Positions 9,383 through 21,235 of a DNA stretch of 25,710 bases are shown here, piece after piece. The notes under the pieces were generated by a model. It saw only the letters and a list, made by a program, of their open reading frames with translations. It was not told the origin of the DNA and did not search any database. Origin of the DNA: Schoenoplectus triqueter (Eukaryota; Streptophyta; Magnoliopsida; Poales; Cyperaceae); assembly GCA_964058805.1 (NCBI GenBank), contig CAXKVV010000172.1:1-25710 (forward strand), given 5' to 3'. A program made the translations under genes and the position numbers. How positions within the stretch are numbered: position 1 is the first letter of the stretch; each line of letters opens with the position of its first letter.

Positions 9383-12300
9383 AGCACTGATGCTGGTGAT
9401 AAAGAATATTGGGAATCCCCATAAAATATGTAACAAGGTGAAAACTGTGCATTAGGCTTATAGATCTTATTGTACTATAATGATTATCAAATCTAACATT
9501 ATGCTATCTATAATGGACAGTACTATGCTGTACCGTTTAGATGCTTTATAAGTTATAACCTCTTTCTTCTTTTGATATTATTTGGATCAAGTGGCATTAT
9601 ATTTTCAAACAAATTGAGAACAACTATCAATTTTTGGCTCAGAAAGCAGTGCGAGAAGCACACATCTGATGGTATAATGGTACTGTCATGAGTTTTCAGT
9701 GCAAGCAGACAGCCATAACAGGCTGAAAATTTGGAGATCATTGACAATTCCCTGAAACAGCCTCTTGTTTGCTTTTATTGTGGAACTGAAACAGTGTAGT
9801 TGCCAAATCAAATCATTTACATTTAAATTATGGTGCGGTTCTGGTTTTCATACTTTAATAGATCAAGACAGTAGATACCTCCATTTTGTGAGATGAAAGG
9901 GAAGCTATTTTTTGAAAAAGCTGCTTTTGTCCATTATCAGTTTATCACACTTTCTTAGTTGGTTCTAAGCGTTGGTGGCTTCCCAATGGCTATAGAGTTT
10001 ATGAAAGGGACCTGAAAAATATCTGCTTAGACATAGTAAAAATTTCATGAAATGATTATTGGACAAAATTTATATAGAGTTAAATTATAGAAAGAAAATG
10101 AATTTGAAACCCCGGCTCTTAATTCTATTTTTTTTTGCCACTTTCAGTGCTTGCTGAATTTTTTCAGGTATATTCGTTCTCTTTGTTTTCTCTCTATCTT
10201 TTTTTTTTTTGTTTTTTAAAGGATCGTTGTGAGTTGTGTGCGTTAGTTTTCAGCATATGACGTGCTTCTTTATTGGCACCTGCATCTTGATACTTTTCTA
10301 AGTTGACGCTGATGGTGATAGTGCACGGTTGTTGTTTCAGCTAGGAAAATGGAGGTCTCTATACCTAATAAAACTTTAAAAGAAAGTAGCATTTGGCGTG
10401 TCCAATGTAACAAATATAGTATGTTAATATTGATATATAAGTTCGTGAAGATAAAGCAAGAAATGGGTTTCTTTCTCTCGTATCTACATAAGCTGACTAG
10501 AAATATTAGCCGCTACTGTGTAGCACGTATACGGGTACGGGTCCCCTATACCTTTCTCTTTTCTCATATGATAAGAATAAGCAGATTATGAGATTACTAC
10601 TCATCAAGAGATGATTCACTGAAAGCAACAGTATGCCTTCTTTACAATTACTTATCCTCATCTGCGCATCATCCAAGTACCGCCAAATGGTAACATGGTT
10701 CTTCAAAAAACGCTTCTATTTGGATGATATAAAAGAAACAAAAAGGTTTGTCAGTATTTTTTTGTCATTTGATATTATTCATTTAATATTAAATGTATGA
10801 ATTGACAATGTTACTATTGATTTTAATTTAATTAGACTTTCAGGAAAATGAATTGACAATATTGCTATTATTTTTCATTTTTCCTTTGATTTTTTTCTTC
10901 TTTATTTTTAATCATTTTTTGTGTAACTTGATTTCATGATCTTCATAATGAAATTTGAAGGTTTGACCCTCAAAAAAAAAGAATCATTTTAATTTCTCAA
11001 AATGTCTGCTTATATTCCGTTCGGTGTGGTTTTAATTTTTTTTATCGAATATCTTTTTAAAAATTTAAAGAATGTTACATTTTTTTAGCAATAATAATGG
11101 TAAACACACCCTTTTAACTCCTCAATATTAACGTGCCTTGTGAGTCATGAGGGCGTCAATTGCACTGTATATTGTGTATTTCCTTTTCCTCAGCGCATTT
11201 ATATAAAAAGCCAGAAAAAAAAACTCTAAGTGTACCTCTTTTAGGCCTGGTTTGTCTTTTGCATGACATGGGTATAATTTGATAGTGATTTGGCTCTTTG
11301 ATCTGGTCCTTAAGCTTTTTATGTACTAGATAACATAATATATAGAGACAAGACATTCAGGTTTTTCTTTTTATGTATAGCAGCCATTCATATTTTTCCT
11401 CTAGTTTTATCAAGCAGAGAGACAAGACACCATTTTGATATTATTATTATTATTATTATTTTTTACTTTTTGGAGGAAATCTTTTAACAATTACTTCCAA
11501 AAAAGAAAATCACCGGACAAGCTAAAAGATTATAGCAGCTGGGCACTGATAATTTCATCTTTATCATTGTAACGCTCTTTAACATAGCTCCCATATTTCT
11601 TCAAGGCTCTGAAAATTATACTTTACAAAGCGGATTAAATTTTTTAGCCTCACACGTATTTATCAAGACTTCTTCATTATTGATTTTTGTTTAAAATTTT
11701 TCATCTACTTGAATCCAATAATCCATATATAGTTTTCTCTTTCCTCTTTTAATGTGCAATATACTTAAATTGAAATTTAACTCTTAAAATAATTCATTTT
11801 TTATGATTCTTTATAAATTATCATGTGTTTAATTATATTTTTATAATAATAGTAATAATAATAATTATTATTATATATATCTTTAGTATTTAAAAATTAT
11901 ATTTAAGAAATATATTTTTAATTCATTATTTGAAGACTGTATTTTCAGGACGAAGCACGATATACAACCCTAATCAACATACAGTTTGTTTAGATGTTTG
12001 TTTATAGGATTTGAATTTTTTTTTTATTCTTCTTAATTTACAAAGAGCTAAATGGTATAGCCCTCAATATTTCTAATACCTAGCTAGCTATGCTAACTAA
12101 TTCTTTAGTATGCATCTTAGCTAAATTACCATTAACTTAGTACGTTTGTCTCTTCATTGGATAAATTAATGTAAGACGGATGGGAACCCTTATTATTAAT
12201 TGAAAACATTGAGAAAACATAGAAGGCTGGAAATATAAAATTGATTTCCCATAGCGACCCGATTGTATCACTTAATTCAATTATTTCCAATGTGTCTCAT

Positions 12301-13480
12301 AATTGGTTAACTATATATTTATATTTCTGATTAATATTAGAAAACGTGCAGTAAAGATTAGGATTCTTCAGTATGGGTGTAATACTGTTAAGAAATTGTA
12401 TATATAATGCAATGTAAAACAATATGAATTGAATAGACTCAATAGTAAAATTAAGGAGATTAAATTAGGGATTCAGATCTGGAATCTTTAATAATTTTTT
12501 TTTAAATGCAGGAATAATGAATTAAACCTTTACTCTTTTACTTTTGAGAAAATAAAGAATGGTATGAGCGGCTATTAATCGATATTTTGCTGACAATTTA
12601 TGTCCATGTTTTGATATAAAAATACACATATATTCATAATTTAAAGAAAACATATATTTTTCGCGTACTTCAAAAAAAATGTATTGTTTTTTTTATCGAA
12701 AGAAGATACAATAGGAATTTTAATAGATTTTTTTGTTAATACATAATTAAAATTTAACTAACGTCCAGAACATTTTCATCTTTTTTGTATGGGGGTGATT
12801 AAACAAGGAGGTCGTAAAAATATAAATTATCGAAATTATGGAAGGATAGTTGGCGGTTACAATACTCTTTTAAAAGAAATTCTTAGAAGTATTTTTCATC
12901 TTTTAAACATACAATAATTGCTTTAAATTTATGACCCGATATAGTTTTGCTTTAAGAAGTCCTTATTGACAATTATATAGTATTAATTGCTTTTGATCCT
13001 AGTACCAATATTTCAAAAGCTTGTATATCTAACTCACTGGATATGTCATTCATTAGAGTACTATTAATTACATCCGAATTTGATTGGCATCATTAGTAAT
13101 GCCAGCTTGCAATTAAACCCAAAGAAAGTGATAATTTATTAGTAAGGTGATTAGGCATAAAGGTTTGTTCAACGTTCAATGGTCCACTCAATTTAGAGGC
13201 ATTAAAAAAAAAGAAGCTTTATCCTGTTAGTAAGAAGAAAAAAATAGTTTTGACCAGCGACAATGTTCATTGTGTGTGTTCTTATTTTGTATTTCTTCTG
13301 AGTCAATTCATCATTTATTATTTGCTTGCTCATTTGTTGGGTGTTCAATAGAGCTATAATAGCTTTATTATAATTATATTATAATTGGTGAAGGTTAATG
13401 GCAAATTTGAGATATATTCCTTAAAGAAAGAAAATTATTGGATTACTTAGATATGCATGCAATTCTAAAGATTTGATGGT
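9383..13480. other. Gene-free intergenic region
   Basis: About 4.1 kb with no supported gene. The open frames at 9553-9747 (-), 10349-10591 (+), 10506-10706 (-) and 11156-11356 (-) have no family motif and lack a coding-like composition. Contents are AT-rich sequence, homopolymer runs and a short TTA microsatellite. No tRNA-like or snRNA-like structure was recognised. Confidence 0.5.
11439..11460. repeat. (TTA)n microsatellite
   Basis: About seven uninterrupted ATT/TTA units followed by a T-run. Trinucleotide tracts like this are usually length-polymorphic. Confidence 0.75.
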
Positions 13481-13487
13481 CATGATG

Positions 13488-13720
13488 GGGAGGGGGGCGG
13501 CCACTTGGTGGGTCGAATTGAGTTTGTATTGGAGTTAATTTATATATTAATTATTTTTAAATTTTGAATTAATTTTAGTTGAATTACAAATTATTTGATC
13601 TTTCATCAAATTAAATCGGATTTGGATTCACATCGATCAGTTTAAATTTTATAAAATAATCAGATTAAATCGGATCAAATCACTAAATTCATTGGGTACG
13701 ATTAGATTTTACCAGATCTA
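13488..13720. mobile_element. Possible third, highly decayed hAT-like copy
   Basis: The interior resembles copy A at 970-1220: GTTAATTTATATATTAAT followed by an AATTGATTTT-like stretch, ATTATTTGATCTTT, then TCGGATTTGGATT and later CAGATTAAATCGGAT. The right end ACCAGATCTA could be a decayed ACCACCTCTA. The left end, near GGGGGGCGGCCACT, is only vaguely comparable and no target duplication is visible. Membership of the family is plausible; the boundaries are guesses. Confidence 0.35.
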
Positions 13721-13749
13721 GAGTCTAGGCGATCTTATAATAAAGGCGG

Positions 13750-14315
13750 AGGTTAGAGAGATATTTTTCTGTCTAACCTTATAAAAATAAGTATTGCACA
13801 TATATCTTTAATTTCAAAATTTTGGCATGAATATATTTATTTTCTGAACGTCGGCGTTCACAAGTCAAATTCAAACGCCACTTTTCAGGGAAATAGAAAT
13901 TTGCACTTTTTGGATAAATTAATAATTTTTCTAAACATTGCTGAATGCTAGAGTCTAGGCTCCAGAGTCTAAACTCTGACATTCAGATATAATAGTTGAA
14001 CACTGACAAGTTTTCTAAACGCTGCTGAACGCTAGAGTTCAAACTCTGATGTTCACTTATTATATCTGAATGCCGATATTATGACTTTGGAGTCAAGATA
14101 TGGCGTTCAACGGTGTTTAGAAAATTTGTCAATTTTTTTTTATGTTCGACTTGAGTCTCGTTTGCAGATCTCTATTTCCCTGAATGTTGACGTTTGGATT
14201 GAGTTGCGAATGCTGGCATTTATAAAATAGACATATTCGTGTAAATTTTTTGAAATCAAGGATATATATAATACTTATTTTTTATAGGGTTAGACAAAAA
14301 AAAATCAAGGTCAGA
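13750..14315. repeat. 565-bp imperfect foldback (long inverted repeat)
   Basis: The left arm (about 13765-13905: GTCTAACC, ATAAGTATT, TTTCAAAA, GAATAT, CAGGGAAATAGA) is the inverted counterpart of the right arm (about 14165-14305), at roughly three-quarters identity by eye. The inverted match continues inward through TTTTCTAAAC (13927) against GTTTAGAAAA (14115) and through ATTCAGATATAAT, to a small loop near 14030. The block TTTTCTAAAC...GCTGAA..GCTAGAGT also occurs twice directly (13927 and 14011). The CTGAACG..GCGTTC theme recurs throughout. No coding frame, and no clear target duplication outside it. It could be a foldback transposon or an inverted duplication of a short repeat. Confidence 0.65.
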
Positions 14316-14379
14316 GCGTTGAAATTAATTATTATTAATTATAATATAACTTATATGTAATATAAATATATATTATATA

Positions 14380-15115
14380 ATGGGCTGTCAAATTATACCT
14401 GTTATGAAGTGATCAAATTCTGTATTATTAATCGGGTTCAATATGTGTTATGAGAATTGAACTTTTTAATGTGTAGAATGTGTATTAATAACTTTATGAT
14501 TTAGTAATGGTCTAAATTATATAAAGTTTGATAATAATATAATTATGTTATTGGTCTCTAGAGAATACAATTATAGATAATTTTCTGATTAAACAACGAA
14601 CTCGTTAAGAGAAGATTTGGATTTGATATTGATCCGCTAAGAAATAATTGGTGGCTTAGTCATTGGCGTTCATTATATATAGGGAGACTGTTGGCTTATT
14701 GGTGCTCATTTTCCCCTATTTTTATTTTCTGACATCTTTTCATTTTCAACAAAAAAATCCAAATCTCTCTCAAAACATAGAGTTTCAGACATAGACAGAA
14801 ACTATCTGTGTCGATCCTCTCAATCGCTCCATCGGATTAGAAAAAAATCGCTAGAAGATTTAAAGAAATTCGGTAATTAACGATGTTGTGTTTTTCTGAA
14901 AGATCAATAATAATAAAATAATTTATTTTCTCATTAGAGGATCACGTATAAAGTTTTTCTATCATAGAGTGGCCCCGATCCTGGGCTGAGAAGAACTTGT
15001 ATCAATGAAACAGATTAATTCTTCCGACTAGTTAATTAAAGAATATTATTTAAATAAGAAAAATAAATTGTTGATGTATTTATATCATGTATACTAAATT
15101 CGTATTGTTCCGGCC
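14380..15115 (+). mobile_element. Probable Ty1/copia-type LTR remnant
   Basis: The stretch reads like a retrotransposon LTR and leader: a TATA-type box (TATATATA, 14674-14681), then GGGAGACTG, a pyrimidine-rich start region with CCCCTATTTTTATTTTCTGAC, AAATCTCTCTC, CATAGACAGAAACTATCTGTG (itself containing a small hairpin), CGATCCTCTCAATCG and later GGCCCCGATCCTGGGC. I recall similar phrase order in plant copia LTRs, but this rests on memory, not alignment. Neither TG...CA ends nor a 5-bp duplication could be fixed, and no gag, protease, integrase or reverse transcriptase frame follows. It could instead be a diverged promoter region of an unseen gene. Confidence 0.35.
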
Positions 15116-15825
15116 GTCACATAATTTTTGTTTTAATGAGGAAGTTTTAATGACTTTATCGTAAACGATCAATTAAATTCTAAGTCAACTCCAATTTAAT
15201 GTACATCATACTTAAAAAAATTGAAATTACATTCATAATTTTAATTTTTTAGAATTAAATATAGATTTTTTTTCAATATCGGAAATTTTAATGTACATTA
15301 TAATCACTCTTTAGAAGAAAAAATAGAAACCCATTATTATGGGACGAAACTACATGAATGGTGACGGACACATTAATTTGTCCAAACTTTTTGTAAAGTT
15401 ATACTTGTCTTAGCTGTCTAAGCATACATAATTACATTTGTAAAATTTTAATGGTGTCTAATACACACTGTGTTTTTTTTTTTGACAGAAAACTCTCCTT
15501 ATATTAAAAATTTGTCCCATCCTATCTGTTAGGCGGCTTCGTGCTGAACCCATTTTTATCCTCTCAGATTGGTTCTAATTATCATCTTGATAATCCATTT
15601 ACTAGTGGAAAATCACTTTCAGACAGTTGTAGGCTTGTAGCTCTAGCCATTTGGATTTATTCCAAAAGGTAGATATGAAAAATATTCTTGCTTCCTTTTT
15701 TGAGTGTAATATCTTAATTAGTTCTCACAAAAAAAATGCAAAAGCAGTGAGGTATGCATACGTAAATCCTGGAGACGCACACAACGAAGCAACTAAATGG
15801 ATTTCAATAATGAGAGCTGATAATA
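15116..15825. other. Unassigned intergenic sequence
   Basis: No supported gene. A 62-codon open frame at 15651-15839 (+) contains a moderately complex segment (VRYAYVNPGDAHNEATKW) that looks less random than its surroundings, but it has no recognisable domain, its end runs into the foldback starting at 15826, and the upstream sequence in the same frame is broken. It may be a fragment of an old coding repeat. Confidence 0.4.
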
Positions 15826-16060
15826 GATATCAAAACTAATATATAGTTGATACCTAATTTTAGTATTCATGTTAAATGAGTTAGTGTTCAATTTAATAAT
15901 TTTATTATTCAACTTATGTTGCACTGTATTTAACTCATTTAATTTGAACGATAATATTATACTTATAAAATAAGTTGAATAATAACATCGTTAATTTAAA
16001 TATTAACTCATTTGACTTATATACTAAAATAGTATCGATTATGATATCAATTTTGGTATC
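15826..16060. repeat. Foldback MITE-like inverted repeat
   Basis: The left arm (GATATCAAAACT, GTTGATACCTAATTTTAGTAT, AAATGAGTTA, TTATTATTCAACTTA) pairs with the right arm (TAAGTTGAATAATAA, TAACTCATTTGA, ATACTAAAATAGTATCGA, TTTTGGTATC), with a short spacer around 15935. The total length is 235 bp with no coding frame. Target duplications are not readable in the AT-rich flanks, so the superfamily is left open. Confidence 0.6.
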
Positions 16061-16351
16061 ACTACAGTATTTTCCTTCAATATAAAATTCATATCAATCT
16101 GCCAAAACCGGTTTAAAAAACATAATTCTAAGAAAACTTGTTAACAAAATGTTAACTGGATCCTGAGTGCAATTGAGTGAGTGACCTACTAATAATTACT
16201 ACATTCGTCAGTATCCTCTGTTTTTTTTTAGCTGTTGATAACTAATATGGTAGCTGGTACGCGCGTGTATCATTATCATTTGTTTCGAGAGAAAAGAAGT
16301 AAAAACGAGTTTGGTTTGTCATACTTGTTTTCGATTTTGTAAAAACGAGTT

Positions 16352-16382
16352 TGGAATTCAATAATAAAATTATTGAATTCCA
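16352..16382. repeat. Perfect 14-bp-arm hairpin next to a direct repeat
   Basis: TGGAATTCAATAAT and ATTATTGAATTCCA are perfect inverted arms around a 3-nt AAA loop. Immediately upstream, GTAAAAACGAGTTTGG occurs twice (about 16299 and 16339). It does not resemble a terminator or a known plant RNA gene. Confidence 0.7.
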
Positions 16383-17235
16383 TTGAGCTAGTCGTTCACT
16401 CATCTCGACTTGTTTAGAGGGCTAATTAATTAGTGACACGACTACATATATTGACGGAATTCAGGTTAATTATTTCAAGTAATTTGTAGAATATAATATG
16501 AAAATCACTTGAGTTGTTGAGCGTAGCTGAATTTATTGTAAGAATTATACCAAATGCCAATCACTGATGCATAAAACATTAATCACTTCAGAATTTCAGA
16601 AATCTGAATTAGATTGATGGGCTGCAAACTTAGTTGGTGCCACACCGACAGCGTGAACATCTAAAAAAAAACAAAAAACCGAAGTTTAAAGAGTAGAAAT
16701 ATCAAAAAAGAAAACTAAAAAAAAAAGTGCAAAACGCAATTATTCTTTTGTTTCCTCTACCGCTTGCTTATTTGATCAATTAATTTGGATATATCATAAC
16801 TACTGAACTACAAGCGCTGGGTAAATTTCAACACCAAATATGATATTTAATGTACAACATGCACCATATTTGTGGAGCTAGAAAAATTTACATTTATTTT
16901 TTACCATTGAAATAAATCAACAATTATTTTGAAAATTTAAATATTATTATTTGCATTTTCCTATAACATAATTAATTTATAAATGGAATGATATGAAGAA
17001 TGCGTCGTGTTTAGTCGATCTTTATTTTTTTCTGATATTATTATTTGCTCTTTGTTGCCTGCTGCAAATGGAAGGGTGATGCATATTATATTATAATTGA
17101 TATGTTTATAGAGGGAGTATAATAACTATGTCATTGATTTCAGATTATTATATTCTTTTCACATAATTGTCAATTAATTTCCTTAACAAAAATTTAATTC
17201 CGGGTTGCATCTTTACTAAAAGACTAATGCATTAA

Positions 17236-17237
<2 letters not shown>

Positions 17238-17267
<30 letters not shown>
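17238..17267. repeat. (AT)n microsatellite
   Basis: About 15 uninterrupted AT/TA units. No associated gene. Confidence 0.85.
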
Positions 17268-17268
<1 letters not shown>

Positions 17269-18125
17269 AATGGTGTAGATAAAAAATAATAATTGATCAA
17301 TTGTTGATATTTTTTATGTTTCAGATAAAATTTTCAATCTTCTTTTAAATAAGGAGTAGGATGTCGGATCAAAGTAGAGGCTATTGGAAAGCTCTGGAAT
17401 ACTATTAGCATAAAATAAACCATAAATTAGTACAGTAACAAAGAAGATACGTGCCCCACGTTTGACTTCACTTTTGTGCATTTGTGGAGAGGTCAAGATT
17501 GAGAAGATAATGAAAAGAAGTCTTTCGGAAAATCTAATTAGATATGGATGCCATTATAATATATATAGTATACACTGTATATACCATGAACTTCTAAAAT
17601 AATATTTTTTTAGTAGGGGTTTGCTTAGTCTTAACATCTGTTATTTTTTAAATATTTCCTTAAGACTTGAAGATGCGGCTTTCTATGAAGAGACAAAAAT
17701 AATCACAATTTATAAAATAGATATGTAATTCACCTAAAATAAATAATTATAAATTTTGAAGTTGTATCAGCTAGCACTAACTGCATGAGGATTAGTTATT
17801 CACAAATTCAGCAGCTGGTATCTCAGTTATTGTTTGTTCCAATATCCTGTTGTTCTCCTTCTCTTTTTTTTTTGTTTGTTTGCTTTGAGTTGGATGTTGA
17901 TGAGAAAGAAAATAAACCTCACTTTGAAAAATAAAAAAATAAAAAATATATATATTACTAAGAATGATGGATATTCGTATAAATTATATACGTATTTAAG
18001 TTAACTGCAAATTAATGCCGAAGAGTATTTATGTCAGTACATTGAATAAAATATATAAAAGATGTTAAGATGCTGTCAACATATTATTGTTATTAAATTG
18101 TTATAGTTGATAATAATTATAATTA

Positions 18126-18510
18126 GAGAAAATCTAAAATGCAACGCGTTGCACAAATATGTTCGTACATCATGTTAAAATCTAAAATTTCAAGTTCAAA
18201 ATGTCTAATCCAATCCGTTCAAAATCCTTAAATCATCACTATTGGATGAAAATTCTTTATATTTTTAAAAATAATTTTGCTATTTTTTGTATAGGAAGAA
18301 AATCATCTATTGAACGATTCAAAATTCTTATCAAACAACTTTCTCTTGGCCTAAAAAAAATTCAAAAAAATATAAATTTTAGTTTTCTATAAGAGTTTGA
18401 TATGAAAAATAAATTGAACGGATTGGATTGGTCATTTTGAACTTAAAATTTGAGATTTTGACGTGGTGTACGAACACATCCGTGAAACACGTTGTATTTT
18501 ACACTTTCTC
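18126..18510. mobile_element. MULE-type non-autonomous element with ~95-bp TIRs
   Basis: Seen: long terminal inverted repeats. The left one runs from GAGAAAATCTAAAATGCAAC through TGTTCGTACA, TTCAAGTTCAAAATG and CCAATCCGTTCAA; the right one is the inverse (TTGAACGGATTGG, CATTTTGAACTTAAAATT, TGTACGAACA, TTTACACTTTCTC). The flanking 9-mers TTATAATTA (18117-18125) and TTATTATTA (18511-18519) match at 8 of 9. Long TIRs plus a 9-bp duplication suit Mutator-like elements. The interior has a 63-codon open frame (18201-18392) that starts inside the left TIR and is not a transposase. The flanks are AT-rich, so part of the duplication match could be chance; the TIRs themselves are solid. Confidence 0.7.
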
Positions 18511-18830
18511 TTATTATTATAATAATAATAATAAAATAACAGTAATAAATTGATAACAATAATTATATAATCATATAAAAACAATATGATAAATTATGAT
18601 TATAATTAATTAATTATAATATATCAATATTTATGATAAAATAATTGTATAAAATTAATAAAATGTGATAGTGTCATTGAATAACAATGATAAATAATTA
18701 TGATGACAATGAAAAATAAGATTATAATTATACTTTATTAATAATAAGATTAGTAATATCATAATATTAATTATAATTATAATAATATTATATTAATAAT
18801 GTTTGTAATAATAATATTTATTAGTATGAA
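18511..18830. repeat. AT simple-sequence tract
   Basis: About 320 bp of TAATAATA and ATTATAATT-type sequence directly after the MULE-type element, similar in texture to the core of the 2398-3461 element. Sequence of normal complexity resumes at about 18832, and CTCAACCAAACAAAAATAA near 19015 could be the right end of an older host element, but no left partner was found. Confidence 0.55.
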
Positions 18831-19788
18831 TTGTGGGTCCGGAGGTGAAGTAACTTGGAGGATCCTTTCTAGACTCCTTATGGAGTCGCAATCACTCATT
18901 TTGCATCTTTATGCCCCTATTAATTATTTATGTTTAGCTCCTTAAATGAAGTATAAAAATTATTCTCTACTTATTCTCAAACTAAATATGGCTCTTATTT
19001 ATTCTTTTAATTTCTCAACCAAACAAAAATAATTTATATTGTCATAATTTTGCATAAGTAATTATGTATCCTTAACTTTATATCTAACCGAACAAGAGCA
19101 AAAGCTTTACTTGAAAATATGTTAAATCATCCTCATATAGTGAACCTAAACTTTCACAATTGATCTATTTTATAAACAATGTTAAAATATTGAAAAGGAA
19201 AATTCATACTGCAAATTCAAGTTGCTCACCATAATTCTAAATATTGAAATTTTATGTAATACAAAGTTTTATTATTTTTTGTTTTCTTGATATTTTTAGA
19301 TGTTTGAAAAACGACCTAAAAATAATAATAAAATAATATAATTCACCTAGAGTTATCTTTCAAGTAGTATAATTTATAGTAATACATACTATTTGAAAGT
19401 GATGTATTTTTTATGTAAATTTGACATGTTCTAGTTTGGGAGCTCAAGTTGTACGTTGAGAATGAAATATAGTATTTAGATGTGTGTTTGGTGTACACAA
19501 GCGTTACCTTAATTTATATGTTCTGTGTGTGGGAATGGAAATCTCCTTTTAAGTCCTCAGCAATATTATATAGGAGTTATGTCATAAATGAGACTCATTA
19601 ACATAGATTAATGAGGTTTTATGAGTGAAATTATGGTCTTAATTGAACCAGATCGTGTCTCCAGTCATATATAATGAATGCGAGGTACAAAGAATTTATG
19701 ACGTTAACGATCATATTAGAAATGAGTGTTGAGTTATTTTCGAGCTCAAAAATGTCTAGCTCGAAAAATATTTGGGATGATTGTTCAG

Positions 19789-19843
<55 letters not shown>

Positions 19844-21235
19844 TATTTATTTGTAAGACTTGATCAAATAGCATCTTAAAATTATAATTATAAGTATTCG
19901 GCTCTAACTAATAATTTATTGAATCTTCATAAATACAGCGCTGTCATAAATATTATAGCTATTTCATTATCATTTCTTTTGCAACTAAATGCACTCAAGC
20001 TAGTTTAGGACAAAAAAGAAGATGCGGATAGGAACAGCTCTAGTATGGTATCGATGCTTTCGGGTAAGTATGGCTTGGATAATATTATATATACGAGTGT
20101 GAATAAAATTAGTTGCCGCTGTGTAAAAGTTAGGATTCTAAACGAATTAGGTTCGTTTCGTTTAATTAGATTGTTAAAATGATTTTTATATACTGTTAAA
20201 TTCCAATATATTTATTGTAATTATTAAGTATAAGTTGGATTTTTTTTACCAAACAAATTACAAATGAATGTAATTAACTCCATTGCAATAACTGTTTTCT
20301 CCGTCAAAATCTATACATTTTACAGTTTTCATTGAAAAAAAATTATACATAGAGCACACAAGTGTTCTGTTTTACGTGGTCATAATTAATCTATATATTT
20401 GATATAAATATGTTCATTGAAAAAAGTTATACGGAAGCACGAGTAATTAACAGTAATTCATAATATTAGAAAAATAAATAGAAATGTGACACGCTTTGAC
20501 TAAAAATAAAATAGGTAAAGTTTAATTAATCAAATTACAAATATAATGCCCTTTCTATCATTACACGATGTGTTATTGATTCACTTTTGATCAGGACCAT
20601 ATTAATCTCTCCAACATTCTTCATTTTTTTTAGAAAAAGATATGAGTCTAGTTCTTAAATTTTATTTTCAACTCTTGATAATTTTCATTGAGGTTTGGAT
20701 CTATAATCTTTTATAAGTTATTCTAGTTAGTTATCACTTGAACTATTATATTATTTACTATTTTTCAACATTCTTAAATTTAAAATTTCAAGGAGGAGAG
20801 GACAAAATTATCACAATTAGATATTTCTTGTTATTCTAGTCCTAAACCCATAGGATGAAAAAGACATTATTATATCCTCATCCTCTTTGTCAGAGAATAT
20901 TGGCGAGAGGTTAGATGGAGCATTCAGAGAATTCTATAAACCTACAACAGACGAGGACTGTGAGGATAAATTACGTCACTGATGCAGCTTTTTTTTTAAA
21001 GCAAAAGAAATTTGTGATTTTAAATGTGGTTGTCATTCATTTCGTTCGCATCATTTGTGGTATTTATCCTGCACTTAGGACTTGTTTTGTAACAGTTTTT
21101 TTTTTTTGTATATTTGAATATTAGGATCATTGAAGAGCATCAAGTTCCTTAATGCTTTTAATTATAATATATTATCATTTTTTAACTTTATTTATATTAC
21201 TTAATGAATTCTCTACAGAAAAAAATATACAATGT
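18831..21235. other. Unassigned AT-rich intergenic region
   Basis: No supported gene. The open frames at 19674-19856 and 20915-21124 (+) show no family motif; the first runs into a pure AT microsatellite. Small imperfect hairpins occur at about 19361-19400 (CTTTCAAGTAGTAT / ATACTATTTGAAAG) and at about 19582-19625. Confidence 0.5.
19792..19840. repeat. (AT)24 microsatellite
   Basis: About 24 uninterrupted AT units, the longest pure dinucleotide tract in the window. Tracts of this length are usually highly variable between individuals and may be mis-sized in assemblies. Confidence 0.9.

Larger units (their letters stand above)
16061..18116. other. Unassigned AT-rich intergenic region
   Basis: About 2 kb with no supported gene. 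The open frame at 17314-17496 (-) has no motif. Contents include a 31-bp near-perfect palindrome (16352-16382), an (AT)n tract (17238-17267) and poly-A/T runs. Confidence 0.5.

Noticed and set aside
9110..9436. 108-codon minus-strand open frame
   Set aside because: It spans the MULE-type MITE at 9182-9373 including both terminal repeats, so it is repeat translation.
10349..10591. 80-codon + strand open frame
   Set aside because: No recognisable family and no flanking coding segments; the ATG follows a possible acceptor-like TTTCAG, but nothing upstream fits as an exon.
18201..18392. Open frame inside the third MULE-type element as a transposase remnant
   Set aside because: Only 63 codons, beginning in the terminal inverted repeat, with no zinc-finger or DDE-type motif.
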